NCBI RefSeq assembly: GCF_011493005.1
Contig: NZ_CP049159.1
Span: 124,001 to 188,000, forward strand
From: Caballeronia sp. SBC1
GTDB lineage: Bacteria; Pseudomonadota; Gammaproteobacteria; Burkholderiales; Burkholderiaceae
Reading direction: 5' to 3'
Length of the DNA stretch: 64,000 bases
Program-made: the position numbers and the translations under genes
Notes under the pieces: model-generated
What the model saw: the letters and a program-made list of their open reading frames with translations, nothing else
What the model was told of the DNA's origin: nothing
Databases searched by the model: none
In this document: one piece after another, positions 16,939 to 26,375 of the stretch
Numbering within the stretch: position 1 is the stretch's first letter
Layout of the letters: each line of letters begins with the position of its first letter

Positions 16939-18471
16939 TCATTTCGGTTCGGACAGCCGCTTAAACTCGCTCCATAGAGTCTTGAGCTTGCCATAGTCCT
17001 CTGCCATACGCGATGCTAAAAAGCCTCTTGCATATGCCGCGCCAACTGCTGCATCGGGTGCCGTCACAGCCAAGTCTCGAAGTAAGCCGTCGGCGACCGC
17101 CAAGTCATTGCGCCACCCTAAATCATCCTGCAGCTGCGTAAGCGTTGCGGCGTAATTCTGAAGCGTTTTTTTTTCATAAAGCGTGGCGAAAAATTCCATC
17201 GCGTACCGGAGCTTTTTCGCAGCTATCCGTGCGCGATGGCGTGTGTCGGGGTCAAGGTCCGGAAGATGCCGTCCCCGCTTCATTAGCTTACGGTGCCGTT
17301 CATGTAGTGCTTCGGCAGCGAACTCGCTTACCGGCATGCTCAGGGCATCGCGTCGCTCATCATCCAAGCCTTCGCGCCATTGGGATTGTTCAAACCAGCG
17401 CGTCAGTTCAATGACGAGACAGGCGTATCGGGTGGAATCCACCGAGGCTGCAGCCTCGGTACGATGTTGACGGGCGGTTTCTCCGGCAACCCGTAGCATC
17501 GCTTGCGCATCAAAGTCGCGGTGCGCATCGCCAAACGTTCCAGACAACGTTGAAGTGGCCAGGACTTCCCAATCACGTGCAGCACCCAGCTTGCCAGCTA
17601 TCCATTTAAGCTCCGCTTCAAGGGAAACGGGAAAGACTAGAAGGGGTTCGACAAGGTCAATTGCTGAGCGCAGACGTCGAATGCCCACGCGCATTTGATG
17701 AACCGGTTCAGCGTCATCGCTTTTTATGACGCCGAGTTCGTTGCCCTGAATTTGAGTGAGGCAGTTCTGTACGATGCATTCAAACGCAGCCTCGACCGTA
17801 TCTTTCTTTCTCAGCGTTAGTGGCTCCGCCCTCGTTGCGGAATAGGACATTGGGCGGATTAAGTTATAGCCGCGCTCGCCTTTGCTCAAACTACTGATGC
17901 GCATCGGGACCACTCTTAACAGGTCCAATGCGAGGTGATAAAGACGGTCTGGCTTGCCAGTCTTGAGCTCCAATTCGACTTCTTGAAAAACCTCGGTCAA
18001 GGAGCCACCTTCAATGACGCCATCATCAAGCGCGACCTCCACCTCATCTCCTTCCGGGAATTGGAGCGACAAGACGGTACGCTTGACCCGAGTCGTGAAT
18101 TGCGGAGCGAGAGCCGTAGCTACGTCTGTCATCGCCAAGAGCTTGGCAACAGATGATTTTTTGGGCATGCAATCCCGGAGCGCACCAATGTCCGGCACGT
18201 TCGCCTCCACAGGCGTCTCATACTCTTCTCGGACATACATGCCTGCTTCGGTCGAGCCCTCGGTCTTGAGCGTTTGCACAAACGAATCGCCGACGGCTCT
18301 TACGCGTAGGGCGATACCTTCTTCGTGGAAGATTAGGTCGCGGGTATCGAAGTAAGTGCTGATTAGGCGTTCAGTTCTAGGTGGCCCGGCGAGCAACGGG
18401 ACCAATACCGGCAGCGAGAGAATCTGCTTGAGTTGCTCTTTGTTTGCCTGAAGCTTGATTTCGCGTTCCAT
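16939..18471 (-). CDS. CYTH and CHAD domain protein (polyphosphate-related)
   Basis: With the ATG at 18471 (GGAG about 11 bases before) the product is 510 residues. It opens with the canonical CYTH motif E-x-E-x-K as E-R-E-I-K, and the CYTH beta-barrel runs to about residue 205. The CHAD domain (about 215-500) has conserved histidine- and arginine-rich helices (H-Q-M-R-V-G-I-R-R-L-R; R-A-R-I-A-A-K-K-L-R-Y). CYTH proteins act on triphosphate-type substrates such as triphosphate or thiamine triphosphate, and CHAD domains bind polyphosphate granules in relatives such as Ralstonia. The combination suggests polyphosphate binding or turnover. No signal peptide is seen. A longer upstream frame to 18696 lacks a start signal. 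Confidence 0.88.
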   Translation of the reverse strand: MEREIKLQANKEQLKQILSLPVLVPLLAGPPRTERLISTYFDTRDLIFHEEGIALRVRAVGDSFVQTLKTEGSTEAGMYVREEYETPVEANVPDIGALRDCMPKKSSVAKLLAMTDVATALAPQFTTRVKRTVLSLQFPEGDEVEVALDDGVIEGGSLTEVFQEVELELKTGKPDRLYHLALDLLRVVPMRISSLSKGERGYNLIRPMSYSATRAEPLTLRKKDTVEAAFECIVQNCLTQIQGNELGVIKSDDAEPVHQMRVGIRRLRSAIDLVEPLLVFPVSLEAELKWIAGKLGAARDWEVLATSTLSGTFGDAHRDFDAQAMLRVAGETARQHRTEAAASVDSTRYACLVIELTRWFEQSQWREGLDDERRDALSMPVSEFAAEALHERHRKLMKRGRHLPDLDPDTRHRARIAAKKLRYAMEFFATLYEKKTLQNYAATLTQLQDDLGWRNDLAVADGLLRDLAVTAPDAAVGAAYARGFLASRMAEDYGKLKTLWSEFKRLSEPK

Positions 18472-18907
18472 GTACGACGCTCCGTTTGTCGAGGCCCGCT
18501 GTGTTGTCGGTGGAATGTGAGGCATTTGCAACCGTCCGAGGTTTCCTGTAACGCCGAGCTTTGCGAACAGAATAACCGTTGGCCACCGTCTCGAACGAAA
18601 AGAAAAAACCGCACGTCCCATGCACGCTGGTAACTGCAGCGGCCGCGATTCCGGCGGTAACACAGGCGGAGCAACCCGGCCAATGGGTCGCTGCAACGGC
18701 TATGGCGGAAACGCCCTAAGCAGCATCCTGCTGCTTTCCGCAAGCTGACACCGATGGTACAGAGTTCGTATCGGTCGACGCGTTGTCAGCCCAATCGCGT
18801 CAAGGTCACCCTGATGTAGAGCTTTGATGCACCGAGGGGAGTCGACGCAGCAGCCCCGGCTGTATGGCGCAAGATTTGAGTCGCTAGTAGATCGTTTCAC
18901 CAAAGAC

Positions 18908-20112
18908 GTTACATATTAAGCGACGCCGAGGTCGACCTTGTTCCAGCGGAAGACAACGGGTGAGGCATTGAATTCCTCGATGCCCCTCAGAATGCGTTCC
19001 TTCAGTTCATCGATCGATTTGACTCGGATGTGGCGCAGGAAAGTGCGGGCCATCTTGGAGAAGACGCACTCGATCAGATTGAGCCAGGAGCCATGCTTGG
19101 GTGTGTGAACGTACTCGAAGCGCCCGGGGCGCGCGGCGAGATAGGCCATGGTCTCCTTGGAGATGTGGGCCGAATGGTTGTCCAGCACCACGCGAATGAT
19201 GGCCTCGCTCGGATAGTACTCGTCCAGGCGCTTGAGCAGCGCGATGAACTCCACACTGCGGTGGCGCTCCTCGACGTTGGCGAATATCTGACCCGAGTGC
19301 AAGTCGATTCCGGCGAGGATCGATACAGTGCCCCGACGGACATACTCATAGTCTCGCCCGACGGTTGATGCCTTGCCCGGTACCGGAGGCAGATCCGGTG
19401 CGGTCAATCCGATCGCCTGAACACCCGGCTTCTCATCGACGCTGACGGTGTAGATGGGGTTGGGTCGCGCATCATGAACGGCGCTCTCCTGGTAGATCGA
19501 GACATCCCGGTAGACCATCAGGACTTCCTGCATCTTGCGGTCGAACTCGGGGTCCCGTTTTTCCAGGTAGTAGCGAATCTTGTGGGGCTTGATCTCGTTC
19601 TCGTTGAGGATGCGCCACACGGTGCTTTTGCCAGCGTTGGCCAGGCGAGCGAAGCCAGCGGCCTCGGCTCCTTCAGACACAAACCTCGCCAGTGCGGAGA
19701 TGCTCCACAACTCGGCCGCCAAGCCATGATCCTTGGGCTTGGTGCACGCGATGCTCACCACCCAGGCTTTGGCTTCATCGGTAATCTCGGGTTCATGCGG
19801 GCGGTGGTACTTGTCTTTCAAACCCGTCTGCACACCTGCTGCCAGCGCCTTGTCAACGCTGCGATAGATCGTCGGACGACTGATCCCGAGCTGGCGTTGC
19901 AGCTCCGTGATCGAAGTGCCCGCGGCGTAGCCCAACAGCACCTTCGCCCGTTCGACTTCGCGCGCGGGCGCTGTCCTCGAGCCCGCAAGTTCCTTGAGCG
20001 TCGTCGTCTGCTCCGATGTAAGCACCAGCGCCGCACGTTCGGACTTCCTCGCCATCGTCACCTCCATCAAGAGTTGCGAACGAAACGAGACTATTATCGC
20101 TCATTTAGTAAC
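18908..20112 (-). mobile_element. IS630-family insertion sequence (first copy)
   Basis: The single transposase gene is bounded by imperfect inverted ends: GTTACATATTAAGCGA at 18908-18923 and its partner at 20097-20112 agree at 12 of 16 positions. The size of about 1.2 kb fits IS630. Exact ends and the expected TA target duplication are not certain. Confidence 0.65.
18916..20055 (-). CDS. IS630-family transposase
   Basis: The preferred start ATG 20055 has GGAGGTGACG directly before it and gives 379 residues. An N-terminal helix-turn-helix pair (I-T-E-L-Q-R-Q-L-G-I-S-R-P-T-I) is followed by the DDE catalytic domain. Its acidic residues lie in S-V-D-E-K-P-G, V-V-L-D-N-H-S-A-H and L-N-L-I-E-C-V-F. 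The frame is intact and all three catalytic residues are present, so the element may be active. It is unrelated in detail to the IS630 copy at 31662. Confidence 0.92.
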   Translation of the reverse strand: MARKSERAALVLTSEQTTTLKELAGSRTAPAREVERAKVLLGYAAGTSITELQRQLGISRPTIYRSVDKALAAGVQTGLKDKYHRPHEPEITDEAKAWVVSIACTKPKDHGLAAELWSISALARFVSEGAEAAGFARLANAGKSTVWRILNENEIKPHKIRYYLEKRDPEFDRKMQEVLMVYRDVSIYQESAVHDARPNPIYTVSVDEKPGVQAIGLTAPDLPPVPGKASTVGRDYEYVRRGTVSILAGIDLHSGQIFANVEERHRSVEFIALLKRLDEYYPSEAIIRVVLDNHSAHISKETMAYLAARPGRFEYVHTPKHGSWLNLIECVFSKMARTFLRHIRVKSIDELKERILRGIEEFNASPVVFRWNKVDLGVA

Positions 20113-20881
20113 TGTATTGATGGAACGAACTACTAGGTGAATGCACCAGGCGATGGCGGAAGTCAACGCTACTGTAGTCGGCGTCTTGCTCGCGGCGATG
20201 TATGTCCCTGTTGGGACAAACGCAGTTTTTGGAGTCGGTGACGTCCCGCTCGCATCCACGGCACTGTTGCGTTTGACTCAGTGGCACCTACCGTCTCGGG
20301 GGTAGTGATTCCCACTTCAGCGCCAACGTTGGCGCTGTTATGAAGAATAGAAATCATCAGACGACCGATTTAAATTAACAGAGCAGCCCAAAAATCGGAT
20401 ACCGAAAAAGTCGTCGTACGAGGGGGCGCAACAACCCGTAATCTTGGCGATGGGAGCCATGGGAACGTCTTCAATGCATGACCTCGCTCAGCGATGACGC
20501 CTCCAACGGATGCCCTCCTTATGAGGGATTGCCTTTCGGCAAGCGTTCGCTTTACTGTAGGTCATGCGCGCTTCTCGTCGCGCTTTCGGACTAACCCGTC
20601 CCCTGAGCAAAATTTGGTGCGGCGCTCCCGCATCGCTTTGCCGCCGCACGGTTTCCGCCATGCGTTTAGTTGAACGCCTTCAAAAAGCTCGGTACATAGC
20701 GCCAACCTGCGCGCTACGAGCCGACAACTACTCGCTCTACCTTGACGGACGGAATTTCGGTCTCGAGCTGCACGTCTCGATACCGTCATGGCCAGCCATT
20801 GGCAGCGCGATATTTCCAACCTTGCAAGTAACCGTAGACATCGTCACTTCGGTGTCTTGTGCAACAGTTAAGGAGTTTGAG
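20113..20881. other. Intergenic region with a 20-base palindrome
   Basis: No gene is recognised between the IS630 end and the exported protein at 20882. The region contains the palindrome at 20318-20337. An AAGGAG ribosome site for the next gene lies at its right end. Confidence 0.45.
20318..20337. repeat. Perfect 20-base palindrome
   Basis: CAGCGCCAAC is followed immediately by its reverse complement GTTGGCGCTG with no spacer. No T tract follows, so it is not a typical terminator; an operator or recombination site is possible. Confidence 0.6.
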
Positions 20882-21133
20882 ATGAACTTGAAATTGACAA
20901 TCGCAGTCAGCGTCGCAAGCCTGTTCGCCGCCGTAGGAACGACGTACGCACAAGACACTCCCGAAAGCACCCAGCAAAAGGCGCAGCAGAAAGCGGAAGC
21001 ACCCCTGCCGGTGCCGTCGAGCGACGATGCTACATATGGCGGTGTGCCTTCGGGACGAAGCATGTCAGCCAGCGGGACTCGCCAAGCACGATGCAGCACT
21101 GGCCCCAACTGCGACATATTCTTCGGGCAGTAG
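20882..21133 (+). CDS. Small exported protein
   Basis: The 83-residue product has a classical signal peptide (Lys at position 4, hydrophobic core, cleavage after T-Y-A before Q-D). The mature part is short, Gln/Lys/Pro-rich, and ends with a cysteine-containing A-R-C-S-T-G-P-N-C-D-I-F-F-G segment that could form one disulfide. AAGGAG lies seven bases before the ATG. It is predicted periplasmic. No family name is known to me. Confidence 0.65.
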   Translation: MNLKLTIAVSVASLFAAVGTTYAQDTPESTQQKAQQKAEAPLPVPSSDDATYGGVPSGRSMSASGTRQARCSTGPNCDIFFGQ

Positions 21134-21261
21134 GGAAAGACCTTCGAGGGCGGCGGCGCCAAGGTGTGTATTCGGCGCGCCACCTTTCATCCGGGACTGA
21201 TGCATTCCGCACATAGCGGAACGGTCGACGTCGGAAAACGAGCTTTCACAGGGAGGGCACG

Positions 21262-21525
21262 ATGTTGAACAAGCCAATCCGCGCAAGCACATGCATTGAC
21301 GGAATATCGATGTCGGCCGAGTTCCATCGGGACACGGGGCGCCTCCGAATATTTGACGGTGCCGTCGTCATCGCAGAATGGTTTCCCCCTCACTCTTGGT
21401 TTGCTATAGCGTCCGTCGCCGGATACAGCACATGGGGAACGCGTCCTAATGAGCAGGACCTCGCTTTGGTGCTTGACGATTTTATCCTGCAACGAACGGG
21501 CACCCGGGGTCTCGTCCTCCGGTAG
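21262..21525 (+). CDS. Small hypothetical protein with E-W-F-P-P motif, paralogue 1
   Basis: 87 residues from an ATG with GGGAGGG upstream. The core reads G-R-L-R-I-F-D-G then E-W-F-P-P-H-S-W-F-A-I-A-S-V-A-G and W-G-T-R. The same pattern (E-W-F-P-P-N-S-W-M-A-I-A-S-V-A-G, W-G-T-R) recurs in the protein at 36495-36743, so these are two members of one family 15 kb apart. It is soluble by composition. Function unknown. Confidence 0.6.
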   Translation: MLNKPIRASTCIDGISMSAEFHRDTGRLRIFDGAVVIAEWFPPHSWFAIASVAGYSTWGTRPNEQDLALVLDDFILQRTGTRGLVLR

Positions 21526-21694
21526 TTGGCGAACGCTTGAACATTGACCTAGCGCAAGGCATTTTTATGAAAGTCTGGAGCCGCTTTCGTGTTCGCAAAG
21601 AACGATTGACTTCCAAACTTCCCGTCATAGAATGGGTTACGCTGCATCGCAACAACGTCCCTTTTCTGCGGTGCGTGCTTACTTGGAGTGAGCA

Positions 21695-22279
21695 ATGAAT
21701 CTATTCGCACCCGGACAAAAGACCACCGCTCAGACAGAGCAGATTGATGGCGTTTTTGGCTTGGCCGCGAGCGCCTTCGCGAGCTGGGAGAAAATCGCCG
21801 AACTCAATATGCAGGCCCTTAAGTCGCTGGTCGGAGAAAGTCAGGAAGCGGCAACGAAATATCTTGCCGTCAAAGACCTGCAAGGCCTCTTGTCGCTCCA
21901 GGCAAGCTATGCACAACCGGCTTCGGAGAAAGCACAATCGTACTGGCGCCATGTTCACGAAATCGCAGTAACCACTCAGGAAGAAATGACGTCGGCATCA
22001 CGACCGCTTTTCCAGCAGGCACAGTCGGACGCACAAGGGTCATTCGACCGATTTCTTCAAAGCGCGTTGCCCGGTGGTGAAGCCGCGCTGTTCGGATGGA
22101 AGTCAGTGTTTGGGATGAATAGCGCGACCATAGACGCGGCGTCGGAGGTAGTTCGAACGTCGGCCACTGAGGTGATAAGCGCGGCCCGGGTCGATGTCGA
22201 TACCGTCGCAAGTCAGTCTGACGCGGCCACCCAACCGTTGGTCGTTGTCGAGAAGTCTGCACGCATCGAGACAAAGTAG
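21695..22279 (+). CDS. Phasin family protein
   Basis: The 194-residue, alanine- and glutamine-rich helical protein has the phasin layout: F-A-S-W-E-K-I-A-E-L-N near residue 30 and Q-A-S-Y-A-Q-P-A-S-E-K-A near 70. It coats polyhydroxyalkanoate granules and is cytoplasmic. The start has TTGGAG about 8 bases upstream. A hairpin follows at 22375-22403. It is the second phasin-like gene of the window and lies next to pstS (convergent). Confidence 0.85.
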   Translation: MNLFAPGQKTTAQTEQIDGVFGLAASAFASWEKIAELNMQALKSLVGESQEAATKYLAVKDLQGLLSLQASYAQPASEKAQSYWRHVHEIAVTTQEEMTSASRPLFQQAQSDAQGSFDRFLQSALPGGEAALFGWKSVFGMNSATIDAASEVVRTSATEVISAARVDVDTVASQSDAATQPLVVVEKSARIETK

Positions 22280-22374
22280 GCTCGCGCCGGATCACGATTG
22301 TCCAGCTGCTAAGCACCGGAATGACCTCTTCACCGAGCAACCGTGCAGCAGACGACAAGCAAAACAGACCTACC

Positions 22375-22403
22375 GGAAATGGCCGGTAGCACGGGCCATT
22401 TCC
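22375..22403. terminator. Hairpin between convergent phasin and pstS genes
   Basis: Perfect 10-base arms GGAAATGGCC (22375-22384) and GGCCATTTCC (22394-22403) enclose a nine-base loop between two convergent genes. No long T tract follows, so it could be a bidirectional but weak terminator. Confidence 0.5.
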
Positions 22404-22548
22404 ACGCTCCGTCAAACGAACTGCGATAGGTTAGCCGCGAGAAAGCGCCGCTATTTGTAGACATAGCAACGTGACGTGTCCTTCGCATGACAGGGTCCCT
22501 TGCCAACGCTCACCTCGCAAGTATTCCTACACACTGTCCCCTGCCGAA

Positions 22549-23580
22549 CTACTGAACGACTGGCTTTCCCGCAGCGTCTTTTACTTTCACGCGCCATTGC
22601 GCGCGGATTTCGCTTTCAACCGGTTCAGGCAGGGAAATGTAGTCAAGCTGCTGAGCAGCCTGGTCGCCATTTTTGAACGCCCAGTCGAAGAACTTAAGGG
22701 TCTCAGCGCCCTGGGAAGGTTTCGCCTGGACGGTATGGAGCAGCACGAAGGTCGCCCCAACTATTGGCCACGCGTCTTTTCCAGGTTCGTTGGTTAGAAT
22801 TTGATAAAACGATTTTGACCATTCAGCGCCGGCCGCTGCAGCTTTAAAGGTTTCGGTTGAGGGTTTGACCACCGTACCCGCTGCGTTCTTCATCGCGGTG
22901 TACGTCATGTTGTTTTGCTTTGCATACGCCCATTCGACATAACGTACCGCCCCCGGCACGCGCTGAACAAAAGCTGCCACGCCATCGTTGCCCTTTCCAC
23001 CGATGCCGAGAGGCCAGCTTACCGTCGCGCCTTCTCCGACCTTGCTCTTCCATTCCGGATTGACCTGAGACAAGTAGTGCGTCCAGATGAAGCTGGTGCC
23101 GGACCCATCGGCACGACGTACCACCGCGATGTCCGTATCCGGTAGTTTCAGGTTGGGATTTAATCCAGCAATTGCCGGGTCGTTCCACGTCTTAATCTTG
23201 CCAAGGTAGATGCTGCCGAGCACTTCGCCGGAGAGCGTCAAATCACCGGCCTTGATACCGGGGAGGTTGACAACCGGAATAACGCCGCCGACAACGGTCG
23301 GGAATTGGAACAACCCATCCTTCGCCACTTTGTCGTCTTTCATCGGTGCGTCTGAGCCTGCGAAGTCGACTGTATTCGCAATAATTTGCTTAATACCACC
23401 CGACGAACCGATACCTTGATAGTTCACCTTTACACCGCCCGACTTTTGGTAGGCATCGGCCCATTTGGTGTAGATGGGCGCCGCGAACGTACTTCCCGCC
23501 CCGGTGATATTGGCCGATTGAACGGCGAAAGGCATGAGCGTTCCCGCCACCCCAATCGCCACTAATTGTATGAATTTCAT
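22549..23580 (-). CDS. pstS: Phosphate ABC transporter substrate-binding protein PstS
   Basis: 343 residues with a signal peptide ending V-Q-S-A before N-I-T-G. Phosphate-binding motifs are present: G-A-G-S-T-F-A-A-P near residue 28, [17 protein letters not shown], and R-R-A-D-G-S-G-T-S. The periplasmic protein would deliver phosphate to a PstCAB complex, but no pstC, pstA, pstB or phoU is nearby, so this is an orphan copy. The neighbouring phasin and CHAD-type genes suggest a phosphate/storage context. Confidence 0.93.
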   Translation of the reverse strand: MKFIQLVAIGVAGTLMPFAVQSANITGAGSTFAAPIYTKWADAYQKSGGVKVNYQGIGSSGGIKQIIANTVDFAGSDAPMKDDKVAKDGLFQFPTVVGGVIPVVNLPGIKAGDLTLSGEVLGSIYLGKIKTWNDPAIAGLNPNLKLPDTDIAVVRRADGSGTSFIWTHYLSQVNPEWKSKVGEGATVSWPLGIGGKGNDGVAAFVQRVPGAVRYVEWAYAKQNNMTYTAMKNAAGTVVKPSTETFKAAAAGAEWSKSFYQILTNEPGKDAWPIVGATFVLLHTVQAKPSQGAETLKFFDWAFKNGDQAAQQLDYISLPEPVESEIRAQWRVKVKDAAGKPVVQ

Positions 23581-23946
23581 ACGAGCTCCGATGTTGGCGA
23601 ATTGTTGGGAAATTCAAACCCAACGTAGGCGCAGCTCATGACAACAGTGTGACCGATTGGTCGAACTACCGGTGGAAAGGCCTGGCCGAAAAGATAAGAG
23701 ATGGTTCGTGGGCCCACCTCGACCTAATGCGTCGTCTGGTTGAAAATGGACGCCTCTCGCTTGCGTGCATGCCGTGACTCTGTCCCGCAAACGACGCAGC
23801 TATAAAGCTATTGTTCGATGATTCTATTGGGTACACACACCGCGCTCGTCGTTTCATTGGCCCCAATTTCTTCGAGCGACTGCGTCACATAACCGTCGCC
23901 GGATGCGCGTAGCTTCGCTTCATGTTGTAACTTCATTGCGCTGTCT
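23581..23946. other. Upstream region of pstS, no gene recognised
   Basis: This divergent space between pstS and the XRE gene should hold their promoters. I did not identify a convincing Pho box or -35/-10 pair by eye. Confidence 0.4.
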
Positions 23947-24210
23947 ATGCACTCCCTTTCCCAGCACGACACTCAGTTGCAAAACTCGCTCGCGCGCGAG
24001 ACATGCAGGCGAACTTTCGCTGTTCGCCTCGACATGACCCTCAAACGCTCCAAGGTAACGTCAAGTCGAATCGCTCGGTCTCTAGGCGTGACAGAAGGCG
24101 TCGTTACCATGTGGCGCGCAGGTATCACTGTCCCCTGCGGGTTCCAATGTCGGCGGCTCGCTGAGTTGCTGAAGGTGGAAGCGGATTGGCTCTGCGTTGT
24201 GCGGGCATAG
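23947..24210 (+). CDS. XRE-type helix-turn-helix protein
   Basis: 87 residues with an HTH pattern in the centre: S-S-R-I-A-R-S-L-G-V-T-E-G-V-V-T-M-W-R-A-G, then L-A-E-L-L-K-V-E-A-D-W-L. Lambda-repressor-type domains have this order (scaffold, recognition helix with a conserved W, final helices). There is no effector domain, so it is a minimal DNA-binding protein. The ribosome site is poor. It precedes the phospholipase-D-like gene on the same strand by 123 bases and might regulate it. Confidence 0.65.
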   Translation: MHSLSQHDTQLQNSLARETCRRTFAVRLDMTLKRSKVTSSRIARSLGVTEGVVTMWRAGITVPCGFQCRRLAELLKVEADWLCVVRA

Positions 24211-24333
24211 CCGATGTTGCAGCGGCAAGACCTGGTGGCGCAGTCGTGAATATCTTGGCTTATCGGGATACCTCAATAAGACCTGTCACATGCTCTCCAT
24301 AAATTTTCTGCAATCCTACAAGGAGGGAAAACC

Positions 24334-26115
24334 GTGGCTATCGATATTCGCGCTTACTTGTCGCCGACGCTAGTGCTTCTGGCATTCAATTGGAACGAAG
24401 GGAAATCAAATCCTGATTTTCTGGGATTCGCGATTAAGCGCTCGCCGGGGTTCTGGTCCGCGGACGGCAAAACCCGGGATACGGAAAGCTGGCTGCCAAA
24501 CCGCCTGACGTTCGACGGCCCAGTTCCCCCGAACAAGCCCGATGCTCCATCCAACATTGCGCCCATTCAAAAATTCATGTGGTGGGACGCAAAAATCGAT
24601 GAACCGGACCGTGGGCAGACGTTCACATACACCGCCTACCCTGTCCTTGGGACTGCACACTCGCCAGTGTTGTCAGAGGCTGATGGCTCCACGCTGCAAG
24701 TGACACTTCCCGCACATGTCGAGGACGGTATTGGTACCTGGTTCAATCGTGCGGTCCTCAGTTCCCAGGCATTCTCCCGCAAGCTCGCTGCGATGGGTCT
24801 TGACCCGACTAAGGCACCACCGGCGGCCCAGGCGCTAGAGCTTCGCGCCTGGCTCGCAAACGACCTTGAGGACAGTTTCGAGTTCGTCTTTGATGGCGCC
24901 ACACACGCGGCCTCGGCCGTCTATCACCTGACAGACGAACTGTGGGTCATTCCAAAGTTCGCTCAGTTCGCCAAAGCTAACGGGCCGACATCCTTAGCCG
25001 TCGTGTACGACGCGCACGCCGGCGTCGCTACCAAGTCCCATGCCAATACGCCGTCACCGAATCAACAGGCGGTCGATGAACTCGGAGCGATTGCCGAGTT
25101 GTTTCCGCGCAAGGCGACGAACATCATGCATGACAAGTTCATTGCTACCGATGCGCCGAGCGGAAAGCACGCACCTTCGCGGCTGCTCACCGGTTCAGCC
25201 AATTTCACGACTGAAGGCATCACACAGCAAGCGAACTTACTCCACTCATTTGATTCCGCCGAACTCGCGAAACTGTACAGCGAGCGTGCCGCCGCTATTT
25301 CCTCCGACCCGTCAATTGCTGCAACAGCAAAGTTACCGCACGGCTGGACAGACCCGGTCGCAGTCGGCGACGCATTGGTGCGCGTCTCTTTTTCTCCGGA
25401 ACCTGCAACGGAACACACTCAAATCGACGCTATCGTCGACGCGGTGGCGAAAACCAAGCACTCGGTGCTCTTCTGTCTATTTTCCCCAACGGATGAAGCG
25501 TTACTCGATGCATGCTTCAAAGCCGGCGACAAAGGGCTGATGATGTTCGGCCTCGTCAACGCTATATCAGAACACGCGGCGCAAACCGCGGAGAATCAAC
25601 AATCGCAAGGAGGGCATCTCAGCACGTCGGAGCTCGCGAGTATCGAGCTATACCATCGGAATCAACAAAACCGTGATGTAGTCGACGGTAAATATTTTTC
25701 GAGTGCGACAGTGCCTGACGGCTTCGACGTCGAAGTTCAACTGTTTCCGGGCGATAAGCGGCCACCCTATCCGCCTGTCATCATTCACCACAAGTTCGTG
25801 GTTGTCGACGCCGAAGGAGCCGACCCTGTAGTCTTCTCGGGTTCGGCAAACATGAGCAACAACTCAGAGCACAAAAACGACGAAAATTTGCTCGAAATCA
25901 GAGACAAACGAATTGCAGCCATCTATATCGCCGAGTTCCTGCGGCTGTACGAACACTATCGTGCCCGTGCCCTCGCGATAGCGAGCAAAACGAACCCAGG
26001 AAAGAAAGTCCACCTCGCCCTCCAGCCGACGCGCCGCTGGGCCGACAAATACTACGTTGACGGAAGTCCGGAAGCCAAGGCACGCGTCGCTCTTGCCGCG
26101 CCACCTGCTCAGTAG
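24334..26115 (+). CDS. Phospholipase D-like domain protein
   Basis: 593 residues from GTG 24334 with AAGGAGGG upstream. Two HKD motifs are seen: I-M-H-D-K-F-I-A-T-D with G-S-A-N-F-T near residues 264-292, and I-H-H-K-F-V-V-V-D with G-S-A-N-M-S near 483-510. Two such motifs form one active site in the PLD superfamily, which cleaves phosphodiesters in lipids or nucleic acids. The N-terminal about 230 residues show no PLD motif and may bind the target. No signal peptide is present, so it is likely cytoplasmic. It is solitary apart from the upstream XRE protein; a nuclease/defence role is possible but unsupported. Confidence 0.82.
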   Translation: MAIDIRAYLSPTLVLLAFNWNEGKSNPDFLGFAIKRSPGFWSADGKTRDTESWLPNRLTFDGPVPPNKPDAPSNIAPIQKFMWWDAKIDEPDRGQTFTYTAYPVLGTAHSPVLSEADGSTLQVTLPAHVEDGIGTWFNRAVLSSQAFSRKLAAMGLDPTKAPPAAQALELRAWLANDLEDSFEFVFDGATHAASAVYHLTDELWVIPKFAQFAKANGPTSLAVVYDAHAGVATKSHANTPSPNQQAVDELGAIAELFPRKATNIMHDKFIATDAPSGKHAPSRLLTGSANFTTEGITQQANLLHSFDSAELAKLYSERAAAISSDPSIAATAKLPHGWTDPVAVGDALVRVSFSPEPATEHTQIDAIVDAVAKTKHSVLFCLFSPTDEALLDACFKAGDKGLMMFGLVNAISEHAAQTAENQQSQGGHLSTSELASIELYHRNQQNRDVVDGKYFSSATVPDGFDVEVQLFPGDKRPPYPPVIIHHKFVVVDAEGADPVVFSGSANMSNNSEHKNDENLLEIRDKRIAAIYIAEFLRLYEHYRARALAIASKTNPGKKVHLALQPTRRWADKYYVDGSPEAKARVALAAPPAQ

Positions 26116-26375
26116 CCTTGCCTTGGTTGCGAGCTGCCGTTGTGAAGGTCGCGCGGTCGCCGACACGCCCGCTGCGGGATTCGCTTGGTGCATTGCGGAC
26201 ATCGGCGCCTGGGTTGCGGGCGGGAGCCAAGCTGGCGCTTTGCATTTGCAACGCACGATTCCGCGCAGACGCGAACACAACGAGTCCACGGCATTAGATT
26301 TGCTGGCATGACTGTGGAAAAGCCAAACCACCTGTCATGTCCGTACGTCCTCAACGCTAACGGAAGAGGTCACGA

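Noticed and set aside
20318..20337. Palindrome as a rho-independent terminator
   Set aside because: No T tract on either side and no gene ending immediately before it.
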